Below, one piece after another: positions 18,042 through 25,754 of a stretch of DNA of 64,000 nt; the stretch's first letter is position 1, and every line of letters starts with the position of its first letter. The notes under the pieces are model-generated. The model saw only the letters and a program-made list of their open reading frames with translations, was not told the DNA's origin and did not search any database. A program made the translations under genes and the position numbers. Origin of the DNA: DASQMT01 sp963839615 (GTDB lineage: Bacteria; Actinomycetota; Thermoleophilia; Solirubrobacterales; Solirubrobacteraceae); contig CAWIVY010000005.1 in assembly GCA_963839615.1 (NCBI GenBank), forward strand, positions 124,001 through 188,000, given 5' to 3'.

Positions 18042-18910
18042 GCCGCAGCGTGGCGCGCGGCCCGCACCGCGGCGGCGCCGTAGGAGCCGCCGAACAGGAC
18101 CGCGTGGACGAGCAGCGGGAACAGCTGCCACAGCGGCAGCCGTCGCTCGTGCCCGTCGGCGAGCGGGTGCGCCTCGGCGTAGGCGGCCAGCGTGCGCCGC
18201 GAAGGCGCGCCGAACAGCTGCAGCATCGCGAGGTCGACCTCGCGATGGCCGCCGTAGGCGGCGGGGTCGATCAGGTAGGGCCGTCCGTCGCGCGCCGCGA
18301 GCACGTTGCCGCCCCAGAGGTCGCCGTGCAGCCGCGCGGGCGGCTCGGGCGGGCCCGCGAGCTCCGGCAGCCGCTCGATCGCGACCTCGATCGCGCGTGC
18401 GCCGCCTGCCGGCAACGCGCCGCCGTCGGCCGCGGATCGCATCAGCGGCGCGAGCCGGTGCTCGGCGTAGAACGCCGGCCAGTCCGCGGCCGTCGCCGCG
18501 CCGAGCTCGACCCGGCCGAGCAGCAGCCCGCCGCGCGGCGCGCCCGGCGGCGGCGCTCCGAACGCGTCCGCGCCGGCCGCGTGCACTTGCGCGAGCCCGC
18601 GACCCAGCTCCTCCTCGCCGGCCGCATCGAGCGCGCCCGCGTCGATCCACGCGAGCGCGAGCAGCGGAGGGTCCTCGCTCACCGCGAGGACCTCCGGCAC
18701 CCCGAGCCCGTGCTCGACCTCCCCCAGCCAGCCCAGGCCGGCCGCCTCGGTCGCGTACTCGCCCGGCAGCGCGCCGGCGCGGGACTTCACGAACGCGCGC
18801 GTGCCGTCGTCGAGCTCGACCAGCCATGCGTCGTTGATGTCGCCGCCGGCCACGCGGCGCGCGGCCGCGAGCGGGCGGCCGATCGCCCGGGCCGCCGCTG
18901 CGGCGATCAC
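18038..18910 (-). CDS. Fructosamine/ketosamine-3-kinase family protein
   Basis: 290 residues, GTG start overlapping the upstream stop. The FN3K pattern is clear: GGDINDAWLVELDDGTRAFVKSR (nucleotide loop and Lys), YATEAAGLGWL, LLALAWIDAG, the catalytic loop ARLHGDLWGGNVL, and LIDPAAYGGHREVDLAMLQLFG (metal-binding Asp). These kinases phosphorylate sugar adducts on protein lysines so that they break down. Bacterial members are known to act on ribulosamines or erythrulosamines and often sit beside LMW phosphatases, as here. I infer a deglycation operon with its two neighbours. Confidence 0.88.
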   Translation of the reverse strand: MIAAAAARAIGRPLAAARRVAGGDINDAWLVELDDGTRAFVKSRAGALPGEYATEAAGLGWLGEVEHGLGVPEVLAVSEDPPLLALAWIDAGALDAAGEEELGRGLAQVHAAGADAFGAPPPGAPRGGLLLGRVELGAATAADWPAFYAEHRLAPLMRSAADGGALPAGGARAIEVAIERLPELAGPPEPPARLHGDLWGGNVLAARDGRPYLIDPAAYGGHREVDLAMLQLFGAPSRRTLAAYAEAHPLADGHERRLPLWQLFPLLVHAVLFGGSYGAAAVRAARHAAA

Positions 18911-19389
18911 AGGCGGCCGTCGGCGCGCAGCGCGTCGAGCAGGCCGCGGCAGGCCGCCTCGACCAGGTCGAGCACGTTCTCGAAGCCGTCGTCGCCACCG
19001 TAGTAGGGGTCGGGCACGTCGAGGTCCGGCGCCTCCGCGGAGGCGGGATCGAACTCGCGCAGCAGGTGCACGCGCGCCCGTGCCCCGGCCGGCGCCGCGG
19101 CGCGCAGGTCGCGCAGGTTGCGCGCGTCGGCGGCGAGGATCAGGTCGAACTCGTCGAAGTCGCCGCGCGCGACCACCCGGGCGGCGCCCTCCAGCGTGAT
19201 CCCGCGCGAGCGCGCCGCCGCGGTCGCCCGCTCGTCCGGCGGCGCTCCGGCATGCCAGTCCCCGGTGCCGGCGCTGTCGACCGCGACGCTGTCCTCGAGC
19301 CCCTGCTCGCGCAGCAGCCCGCGCATCACGCCCTCGGCCGTCGGCGAGCGGCAGATGTTGCCCATGCAGACGAACAGCAGCCGGACCAC
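18907..19389 (-). CDS. Low-molecular-weight protein-tyrosine-phosphatase family protein
   Basis: 160 residues. The P-loop VCMGNICRSPTAEGV holds the nucleophile Cys8 and Arg14, and the acid loop is DVPDPYYGG. The GTG at 19389 was chosen because it gives the short N-terminus typical of the family, just before LLFVCMGNICR; a longer in-frame upstream region has no similarity. The product may dephosphorylate proteins or, given the overlapping FN3K-like gene, a sugar phosphate released in deglycation. It is the first gene of a three-gene operon. Confidence 0.93.
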   Translation of the reverse strand: MVRLLFVCMGNICRSPTAEGVMRGLLREQGLEDSVAVDSAGTGDWHAGAPPDERATAAARSRGITLEGAARVVARGDFDEFDLILAADARNLRDLRAAAPAGARARVHLLREFDPASAEAPDLDVPDPYYGGDDGFENVLDLVEAACRGLLDALRADGRL

Positions 19390-19449
19390 GGCGAAGAGGA
19401 TGGCGCACCGCGCCGGTTTCCACGCCGCGCCGACGGGAACGCTTCCTCG

Positions 19450-19860
19450 ATGAACCCGTTCGATGCGCTCATGCTCCCGCCCGCGCTGGTCAAGCGGGCG
19501 CTCGACGACCTGCACGACATCGCGACGGTCGCGCGCCGCTACGAGGCGATCGAGGCCGACATCCGCGAGCGCGTCGAGCGCCTCGAGGCCGAGCTCGTGC
19601 GCACGCGCGAGGGAGTCGAGGCGCTGAGCGCCGAGCTGGCGCCGATGAGCAACCTCGAGCCGATCCGGCGCGGCATCGAGCCGCTCGAGAAGAGCATGAT
19701 CTCCGTGCGCGACTCGGTCGACGAGCTCGAGCCGATGATCGCGGATCTCGACCGCAAGATCCGCGAGATCGACCCGAAGCTCGACCAGATGCAGGAGTCG
19801 ATCGAGCCGATCGGCGACCTGGCGGAGAAGGTCCCCGGCAACCGCCGGCGCAGCGGCTGA
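19450..19860 (+). CDS. Coiled-coil protein of unknown function
   Basis: 136 residues, almost wholly helical with heptad-like spacing from about residue 25 to 125 (IEADIRERVERLEAELVRTREGVEALSAELAPMSNLEPIRRGIEPLEKSM). There is no signal peptide or membrane span. The opening NPFDALMLPPALVKRALDDLHDIATVARRYE is characteristic of a family of small actinobacterial proteins whose function I do not know. It is divergent from the phosphatase operon and stands alone. Confidence 0.7.
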   Translation: MNPFDALMLPPALVKRALDDLHDIATVARRYEAIEADIRERVERLEAELVRTREGVEALSAELAPMSNLEPIRRGIEPLEKSMISVRDSVDELEPMIADLDRKIREIDPKLDQMQESIEPIGDLAEKVPGNRRRSG

Positions 19861-19958
19861 GTCCTCTATCCTCGCGCGCCGCTCCGCCCTTCAGCGGCCG
19901 CCGCACGCTGCCGATGAAGAAGTGGAGCAACTTCGACCGGTCCGGGGTACACGTCAGC

Positions 19959-20721
19959 ATGTTGACAATGAAGCGCCTGGTTCTCAGCTTCTTCGCGGCC
20001 ACGCTCGGCTGCGCCGCAGCGACCGCTCCCGCGTTCGCCGACGGACCCGGACCGCTGCGCCCGGCGGGCGTCGGAGGGCCGCTCGGCGACGAGCAGCTGT
20101 CGGACGAGACGACCGTGACGCGCTTCGGCTACCCGACGCGCAAGTACAAGATCCGCTCCGGCCCGGGGAAGCGCTACCGCACCGTCGGCAGGCTCCACTA
20201 CCTGACCGAGGACCGCGCGCAGGAGACCTACCTGATCCTGCGCTCGAAGCTCGGCCCGAAGGGCGGGGCGTGGCTGAACATCCGCGTGCCGCGGCGGCCG
20301 AACGGGAGCAAGGGCTGGGTGCCCGCCCGCGCGCTGCGCCGGCGCACCGTCACGACCGCGTTCGAGATCGACAAGGGCGCCCTCAAGGGCCGCCTGTTCA
20401 AGGACGGCCACGAGATCTGGACCTCGAGCATCGGCATCGGAGCGCGCCGGCACGCCGACGCCCAGCGGCCGCTACTGGGTGCGCGAGCGCCTGAGCAACC
20501 TCGGCGGCAACCCCGCTTACGGGCCGTTCGCCTTCGGCACCTCCGCCTACTCGCGACTGTCGGACTGGCCCGGCGGCGGCGTCGTCGGCATCCACGGCAC
20601 CAACCAGCCCGGGCTGATCCCCGGCCGTCCCTCACACGGGTGCGTGCGCGTCCCGAACGCGAAGATCATGCAGCTCAAGGAGCTCATGCCGGTCGGCACG
20701 CCGATCTGGATCCACGACTGA
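19959..20721 (+). pseudogene. L,D-transpeptidase (YkuD) with a frameshift
   Basis: The first frame gives a signal peptide (RLVLSFFAATLGCAAATAPAFA), an SH3-like region (YKIRSGPGKRYRTVGRLHYL, GWVPARAL) and the beginning of a YkuD domain up to SSIGIGA near 20441. The frame is then broken: the normal continuation (TPSGRYWVRERL, then VVGIHGTNQPG and the catalytic SHGCVRVPN) is found in another frame, ending at TGA 20719-20721. Between the GGA codon (20439-20441) and GGC (20449) there are seven bases, so one inserted (or two deleted) bases explain it. If real, the product lacks its catalytic cysteine; a sequencing error is equally possible because both halves are otherwise well conserved. Intact members form 3-3 cross-links in peptidoglycan. 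An alternative upstream start is ATG 19914. Confidence 0.8.
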
Positions 20722-20722
20722 G

Positions 20723-21874
20723 CTAGGCGAGCCGCTCGACGATCATCGCCTGGCCCATCCCGCCGGCGACGCACATCGTCTCCAGCCCGATCGTGGCGTC
20801 GAGCGCGTCGAGGTCGTTGAGCAGCGTGGTCATGATCCGCGCGCCCGTCATGCCGAACGGGTGCCCCAGCGCGATCGCCCCGCCGAACGGGTTGAGCTTC
20901 TCGGGATCGACGCCCCACTCGTCGCGGCAGGGGACGACCTGGGCCGCGAACGCCTCGTTGAGCTCGATCACGTCGATGTCGGCGATCTCCATGCCGGCCT
21001 GCGCGAGCACCTTCTCGACCGCGGGGATCGGGCCGAGGCCCATGATCTCCGGCCGGATCGCGGCGACCGAGGACGCGACGATCCGCGCCCGCGGCTTCAA
21101 GCCGAGCGACTGCGCCTTCGCGGCCGACATCACGAGCACGGCGGCGGCGCCGTCGTTGAGCGGGCAGGCGTTGCCCGCGGTGACGGTGCCCTCCGGGTCG
21201 AAGGCCGGCTTGAGCTGCGCCAGCACCTCGACCGTCGTGCCCGGCCGGGGGCCGTCGTCCCTGGACACCTGCGTGCCGTCGGCGAGCGTCACCGGCACGA
21301 TCTCGGCGTCGAAGTGCCCGCTCTCCTGCGCGGCGACCGCCCGCTGCTGGGACGTCGCCGCCCACTCGTCCTGGGCCTCGCGCGAGACGTTGCAGCGCGC
21401 GGCCACGTTCTCGGCCGTGAGCCCCATCGGGATGTAGACGTTGAACGGCGCTCCCTCGGAGCCGTCGAGCTGCGGATGCGGGTCGAACGGCGGGTGCGCG
21501 GGGAAGCGCGAGACGGCCTCGGTGCCGGCGGCGATGTACTGGTCGCCCTCGCCGGCGCAGATGGCGTGGAAGGCCATCCGCAACGTCTGCAGCGAGGAGG
21601 AGCAGAAGCGGCTGACGGTGACCGCCGGCACGTGGTGGTCGATGCCGGCCAGAAGCTGCGCGTTGCGGCCGACGTTGTAGCCCTGCTCGCCCATCGGGAA
21701 GCCGCAGCCCATCAGGATGTCGGCGGTCTCGGCGAAGTCGACCTCCGGGTTGCGCTCGACGAGCGCCCTGAGCGGCACGGCGGCTAGGTCGTCGGCGCGC
21801 ACGCCGGCCAGCGAGCCCTTGGCCGCGCGGCCGATCGGGGTGCGGACAGCGTCGACGATGACGGCGTCGGGCAT
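20723..21874 (-). CDS. Acetyl-CoA C-acyltransferase (thiolase)
   Basis: 383 residues, standard thiolase length. The nucleophile Cys91 lies in VSRFCSSSLQ, NEAFA is present, the His338 motif is GGAIALGHPFGMTGAR, and the second cysteine Cys368 is in CVAGGMGQA. It catalyses thiolytic cleavage of 3-ketoacyl-CoA in beta-oxidation or the reverse condensation. No partner hydratase/dehydrogenase gene is adjacent, so its pathway is uncertain. The TAG stop is next to the convergent transpeptidase stop. Confidence 0.93.
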   Translation of the reverse strand: MPDAVIVDAVRTPIGRAAKGSLAGVRADDLAAVPLRALVERNPEVDFAETADILMGCGFPMGEQGYNVGRNAQLLAGIDHHVPAVTVSRFCSSSLQTLRMAFHAICAGEGDQYIAAGTEAVSRFPAHPPFDPHPQLDGSEGAPFNVYIPMGLTAENVAARCNVSREAQDEWAATSQQRAVAAQESGHFDAEIVPVTLADGTQVSRDDGPRPGTTVEVLAQLKPAFDPEGTVTAGNACPLNDGAAAVLVMSAAKAQSLGLKPRARIVASSVAAIRPEIMGLGPIPAVEKVLAQAGMEIADIDVIELNEAFAAQVVPCRDEWGVDPEKLNPFGGAIALGHPFGMTGARIMTTLLNDLDALDATIGLETMCVAGGMGQAMIVERLA

Positions 21875-21934
21875 CGGTGTCAGTCTCCTCTTGGGGCCAT
21901 GGGGCGCGTGATCCTACGCCGGTAGGCTGCGCGC

Positions 21935-22399
21935 ATGCTCCTCATCCTCGCCCTCTCCGCCGCCCTCGCCGGGCCCACCATCGACCTCCCCGACCTGTTC
22001 GCCGAGCAGCTTCCGAAGGTCAAGGAGAAGAGCACGGTGCCGGTCCTGTTGCCGCAGCGGATGCCGGACCTGTTCGAGGAGTACTTCCCGACGGGCTCCG
22101 CGCGGGCGCGCAGCTGGGATCTCGACATCGGCGCGGCGCCCAACTGCGGCGGGGCGACCGCGTGCTTCGTCGCGGACTTCAACGCCCGCGAGGGCGGCAA
22201 GCCGTTCGGCAAGCGCAAGGTCGAGCTCGCGCGCGGGCGCCACGGCCGCTTCCAGCCGCTGAGCTGCGGCGCATCGTGCTCGCCGCCGTCGATCTCGTGG
22301 CGCGAGCGCGGCGCGACGTACGACATCCAGGCGAAGGTCCGCGGGCGGCGGGCGCTCATCCGGATGGCGAACTCCGCCATCCGCCACGGGCCGCGCTAG
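21935..22399 (+). CDS. Secreted protein of unknown function
   Basis: 154 residues with a short signal peptide (LLILALSAALAGP). The mature part has four cysteines in two pairs (NCGGATAC and SCGASC), which may form disulfides, and a basic region (GGKPFGKRKVELARGRHGRF). It ends ANSAIRHGPR and overlaps the convergent ArsR-family gene by four bases. No family is recognised. Confidence 0.6.
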   Translation: MLLILALSAALAGPTIDLPDLFAEQLPKVKEKSTVPVLLPQRMPDLFEEYFPTGSARARSWDLDIGAAPNCGGATACFVADFNAREGGKPFGKRKVELARGRHGRFQPLSCGASCSPPSISWRERGATYDIQAKVRGRRALIRMANSAIRHGPR

Positions 22400-22713
22400 G
22401 CGACCGGCTGGCGCGCGGCCGCCACCAGCAGCGCGTCGAGCAGGCCCGGGAAGCGCGCCTCGAGGTCGTCGCGGCGCAGCGACACGTAGCGACGCGTGCC
22501 CTCCACGCGCGTATGCGTCAGCCCTGCCTCGCGCAGCACGCGGTAGTGGTGCGAGCGCGTGGCCTTCGATACGCCGAGGTCGAGCGTGCCGCAGACGGTC
22601 TCGTCCTGCTCCGCGAGCGCGCGGACGATCGCCACGCGCACCGGGTCGGCGAGCGCTCCCATCACGTTCGCGAGCGCGATCTCGTCCGGCGCCGGATGCA
22701 GCAAGGTCTTCAT
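22396..22713 (-). CDS. ArsR-family winged-helix repressor
   Basis: 105 residues. A winged-helix core of the ArsR/HxlR kind is visible: NVMGALADPVRVAIVRALAEQDETVCG, the recognition helix region VSKATRSHHYRVLREAGLTHTRVEGTRRYVSLRRDDLEARFPGLL. No cysteine or histidine metal-site cluster is evident, so metal sensing is unlikely. It is divergent from an EamA exporter, and the shared region holds two palindromes, so it probably controls itself and the exporter. Confidence 0.88.
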   Translation of the reverse strand: MKTLLHPAPDEIALANVMGALADPVRVAIVRALAEQDETVCGTLDLGVSKATRSHHYRVLREAGLTHTRVEGTRRYVSLRRDDLEARFPGLLDALLVAAARQPVA

Positions 22714-22719
22714 AAGGTT

Positions 22720-22786
22720 CGATGATCATCGTACCATCGACAGTTTCGTGCTAGCGTTCCGTGCACGAAGTTCGATCGTCGTCGAA
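22720..22786 (+). promoter_or_regulatory. Shared operator/promoter region with two palindromes
   Basis: The 96-base gap between the divergent ArsR-like and EamA genes contains CGATGATCATCG (22720-22731), a perfect 12-base palindrome next to the repressor's start codon. It also contains TTCGA-N6-TCGAA (22771-22786), a perfect inverted repeat 24 bases before the exporter ATG. The two sites share TTCGAT and ATCG elements and are spaced to act on both promoters. This is the expected layout for a divergent regulator-target pair. Confidence 0.55.
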
Positions 22787-22809
22787 ACATCAAGGATCGC
22801 CTCCGCACG

Positions 22810-23748
22810 ATGCCTCGCTTTCTCCCCTCCCTCACCGCTGCCCTCGCATGGGGCGCGATGTTCCCGATCGCCGGCCCGGCGCTCGACCGTATCGACGCCT
22901 TCCACATGACAGCGTTCCGCTATCTGCTCGCCTCGTCGGTGTTCCTCGCGCTGCTCGCGGCCGTCGAGGGCCGGCGCGCCCTGCGCACGGAGGGCCGCAC
23001 ACGCGAGCTCTGGCTGCTCGGCACGGTCGGGTTCGCGGGCTTCAACCTCTTGACCTACGTCGCGCTCGGGCACATCCGGCCGCAGGACGCCGCGCTGATC
23101 GTCGCGACCGCGCCCGTGATCACCGTGCTCGTCCTCTGGGCGATCGGCTCCGGGCGCCCGCGCGGCGCGCAGCTCGCCCTCACCGCGCTTGCGTTCGCAG
23201 GGGTCGCGACCGTGATCAGCCGCGGCGACCCCGCGCAGCTCGGCGGCTCCAACGCGCTCTGGGAGCTGCTCGTGCTCGGCGGCGTGCTCGGCTGGACCGC
23301 CTACACGCTCGCGGCCGCGCGCCGCTTCCCCGGCTTCTCGCCGCTGCGCTACACGGCGATCACGTCGGCGCTCGGAACCGTGTCGCTGGTCGCGGTCACC
23401 GCGATCGTGGTGCTCGCGGGCGCGGTGGACAGCCCCGGGGCCGGCGACTACGCCGCCGAGTGGTGGCGCCTGCTCTACATCGCCGGCCCGGCCGCCGTCG
23501 TCGCCGTGCTCGCCTGGAACGACGGCGTGAAGCGGATCGGCGCGGCCAACGGCTCGCTCTTCATCAACCTCGTCCCGGTCGTCACGTTCGCGATCGCTAT
23601 CGGCCAGGGCTACCGGCCCGGCCCGGCGGAGCTCGCCGGCGCCGGCGTCACCGTCGCGGCGCTGGTCGGCGCGAACGTCGTGTCGCGCCGGCCCGCCGCC
23701 ACTCCCGCGCGCCTCGCGACGCGGACGCCGCTCGCGGCCACGCGCTAG
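22810..23748 (+). CDS. EamA-family drug/metabolite exporter
   Basis: 312 residues with about ten hydrophobic segments in two EamA repeats. The first begins FLPSLTAALAWGAMFPIAGPALD, followed by FHMTAFRYLLASSVFLALL; the second includes GGVLGWTAYTLAAARRF and ALLVIDL-type segments ending INLVPVVTFAIAIGQGYRPGPAELAGAGVTVAALVGANVV. Such DMT-superfamily proteins export amino acids, nucleotides or drugs. Expression is probably set by the divergent ArsR-like repressor. Confidence 0.88.
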   Translation: MPRFLPSLTAALAWGAMFPIAGPALDRIDAFHMTAFRYLLASSVFLALLAAVEGRRALRTEGRTRELWLLGTVGFAGFNLLTYVALGHIRPQDAALIVATAPVITVLVLWAIGSGRPRGAQLALTALAFAGVATVISRGDPAQLGGSNALWELLVLGGVLGWTAYTLAAARRFPGFSPLRYTAITSALGTVSLVAVTAIVVLAGAVDSPGAGDYAAEWWRLLYIAGPAAVVAVLAWNDGVKRIGAANGSLFINLVPVVTFAIAIGQGYRPGPAELAGAGVTVAALVGANVVSRRPAATPARLATRTPLAATR

Positions 23749-23754
23749 CGGGGC

Positions 23755-24777
23755 TCAGGAGAGCGCGCGGCCGTCGAGCGCCGCGTGGGCGGCGACGCGG
23801 TCGGCGAAGCCCTGGAAGTCGCGCGCGAAGAGCGCCTGCGGCCCGTCGCACAGCGCGTGCTCGGGATCCTCGTGGACCTCGACGATGATCCCGTCGGCAC
23901 CGACCGCGGCCGCGGCGCGCGCGAGCGGCTCGACGAGCCGGCGGTCGCCGGAGGCGTGGCTGGGGTCGACGATCACGGGCAGGTGCGAGTGCAGCTTGAG
24001 CCACGGCACCGCGCTGAGGTCGAGCGTGAAGCGCGTCGCTGTCTCGAACGTGCGGATCCCGCGCTCGCACAGGATCACGCGCTCGTTGCCCTCCTTGAGC
24101 ACGTAGTCGGCGGCCATCAGCAGCTCGTCGAGCGAGGAGGAGAGCCCGCGCTTGAGCAGCACCGGCTTGCCGAGCTTCCCGGCGACCTCGAGCAGCGCGT
24201 AGTTCTGCATGTTGCGCGCGCCGATCTGGATCACGTCGGCGTGGTCGGCCACGAGGTCGACGTGCGCGGCGTCGAGCAGCTCGGTGACGATCGGCAGCCC
24301 CGTCTCGGCACGCGCCTCCGCGAGGATCTCGAGCCCCGGCGCACCGAGCCCCTTGAACGCGAACGGCGACGTGCGCGGCTTGAACGCGCCGCCGCGCAGC
24401 ATGCACGCGCCGGCCGCCGCCACGGTGCGCGCCACCGTCAGCGTCTGCTCGCGCGACTCCACCGTGCAGGGCCCCGCGATCAGCGCGAACGTCGCCGGCG
24501 ACCCGATCGTGTGGCCGTCGACGGCGAAGACCGTCGGCTCGTGGTGGGCGAGCTCCGACGAGGCGAGCTTGTAGGGCCGCGAGATCGGCACGACGCGATC
24601 GACGCCGGCCATTCCTTCCAGGCCCAGCTCGCGGACTCCCTCGGGGTCGCCGATCGCCCCGATCGCGGTGACCAGCTCGCCCGGCAGGACGAGCACGTGC
24701 ACGCCCGTGGCCTCGAGCCGGCCGCGGACCGCCGCGATCTCGGGCTCGGTGGCCTCGGGTGTCATCACGATCATCAC
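23755..24777 (-). CDS. aroF: 3-deoxy-7-phosphoheptulonate synthase (AroF type)
   Basis: 340 residues: an N-terminal ferredoxin-like regulatory domain (MMIVMTPEATEPEIAAVRGRLEATGVHVLVLPGE, VDRVVPISRPYKLASSE) and a KDO8P/DAHP synthase barrel. The barrel has LIAGPCTVESREQ, MLRGGAFKPRTSPFAFKGLG, DVIQIGARNMQNYALL, KPVLLKRGLSSSLDE, NERVILCERGIRTFE, LPVIVDPSHASGDR and VEVHEDPEHALCDG. It catalyses the first step of the shikimate pathway. The type I-beta architecture and length match Thermotoga-type enzymes, where the N-terminal domain gives feedback control by tyrosine or phenylalanine. Its ATG overlaps the upstream metalloprotease stop. Confidence 0.95.
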   Translation of the reverse strand: MMIVMTPEATEPEIAAVRGRLEATGVHVLVLPGELVTAIGAIGDPEGVRELGLEGMAGVDRVVPISRPYKLASSELAHHEPTVFAVDGHTIGSPATFALIAGPCTVESREQTLTVARTVAAAGACMLRGGAFKPRTSPFAFKGLGAPGLEILAEARAETGLPIVTELLDAAHVDLVADHADVIQIGARNMQNYALLEVAGKLGKPVLLKRGLSSSLDELLMAADYVLKEGNERVILCERGIRTFETATRFTLDLSAVPWLKLHSHLPVIVDPSHASGDRRLVEPLARAAAAVGADGIIVEVHEDPEHALCDGPQALFARDFQGFADRVAAHAALDGRALS

Positions 24778-25409
24778 AAGCCGAGCTCCTGGACGCCGAG
24801 CTCGTCGGCTCCCAGGTGGTGCGCCAGCTCGTGTCGCACGGTGCGCGTGACCTGCGCGCGCAGCTCGTCAGCGTCGTCGCCGAAGTCGCGCAGGAGCGTG
24901 TCGCGGAAGATCACGATCTTGTCGGTCACGTTGTCGCGCGCGACCGTGTCGCCCTGGTAGAGGCCGTATGCGCGGTGGCGGCGGCCCTTGTCCGAGATCA
25001 CCACGGCGACGTGGTCGAGCGCGCGCAGCAGCAGGTCGGGCAGGTCGTCGAGCGCCTCGCGGACGAGCTCCTCGAAGTCGGCCGGGTTGCGCGGGTCGAG
25101 CTCCATGAACTCGTCCTCGCCGGGCTCTGCGGCGAGGTTCTCGCGCGCGAGCCGCTCCGACTGGCGCACGAGCTCCTCGAACTCGTCGTCGTCGGCGGGC
25201 GCCGTGTAGTCGGCCATGCGGCCGGTGAGGGTGGCCATCACGAGCCCGATGAAGCCGACTGCCCCGACCGCGATCGCGAGCGTCTGGGCGGCGCGGACCA
25301 GGAACGTGTCCGACATGCCGCGGAAGAACGTGACGATCAGCACCGCGACGCACAGGCAGAAGGCCGCCGAGGCGACGATCCTGCGTCCTTGCGGCCAGTG
25401 CGAGAGCAT
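24774..25409 (-). CDS. Membrane-anchored minimal zinc metalloprotease (Zincin_1 type)
   Basis: 211 residues. Two membrane segments near the N-terminus (IVASAAFCLCVAVLIVTFF, QTLAIAVGAVGFIGLVMATLTG) precede a soluble domain of the minimal zincin family: FEELVREALDDLPDLLLRALDHVAVVI, AYGLYQGDTV, IVIFRDTLL and the motif VRHELAHHLG (His193-Glu-x-x-His197). In many bacteria this domain is a stand-alone cytosolic protein of about 120 residues, so the N-terminal anchor is an addition. Targets are unknown. Translational overlap with aroF suggests co-expression. Confidence 0.8.
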   Translation of the reverse strand: MLSHWPQGRRIVASAAFCLCVAVLIVTFFRGMSDTFLVRAAQTLAIAVGAVGFIGLVMATLTGRMADYTAPADDDEFEELVRQSERLARENLAAEPGEDEFMELDPRNPADFEELVREALDDLPDLLLRALDHVAVVISDKGRRHRAYGLYQGDTVARDNVTDKIVIFRDTLLRDFGDDADELRAQVTRTVRHELAHHLGADELGVQELGL

Positions 25410-25484
25410 CGTCCAAGAGCGTAGTGGACGGGTGTTGCCTCCTGGTCGTGTTTGTGACCGGGACGCGAGGGGCAGGCTCGATTC

Positions 25485-25697
25485 ATGGGAATCGGAACCT
25501 CAATCTTTCTGATCGCGACCGGCGCGATCCTCTACTTCGCCGTCAACGCGGACGTCTCCGGGCTGGAGATCTCCACCGTCGGGCTGATCCTGATGCTCGT
25601 CGGCGCGCTCGGACTCATCATCTCGCTGTTCTTCCTCAACTCCGCGCGCCGCACGCCGGTCGACCGCACCGTGGTGCGCGACCGCGAGCCGTACTAG
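25485..25697 (+). CDS. Small two-helix membrane protein (DUF6458 type)
   Basis: 70 residues with two membrane segments: GTSIFLIATGAILYFAVNADVSG and TVGLILMLVGALGLIISLFFL, then a polar tail (NSARRTPVDRTVVRDREPY). The opening MGIGTSIFLIATGAILYFAV is typical of the widespread actinobacterial DUF6458 family, whose role is unknown. It is followed immediately by a strong hairpin terminator. Confidence 0.8.
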   Translation: MGIGTSIFLIATGAILYFAVNADVSGLEISTVGLILMLVGALGLIISLFFLNSARRTPVDRTVVRDREPY

Positions 25698-25706
25698 CGC
25701 GCGAGC

Positions 25707-25734
25707 GGAAGGGACGCCGGACGGCGTCCCTTCC
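25707..25734. terminator. Perfect 12-bp hairpin between convergent genes
   Basis: GGAAGGGACGCC and its exact reverse complement are separated by a 4-base loop (GGAC). The hairpin is placed ten bases after the DUF6458-type gene and about 20 bases beyond the stop of the convergent NlpC/P60-like gene, so it can end transcription in both directions. There is no T-tract, as is usual in such GC-rich genomes. Confidence 0.75.
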
Positions 25735-25754
25735 ACCGCGAGCGGGCCCCTGCC

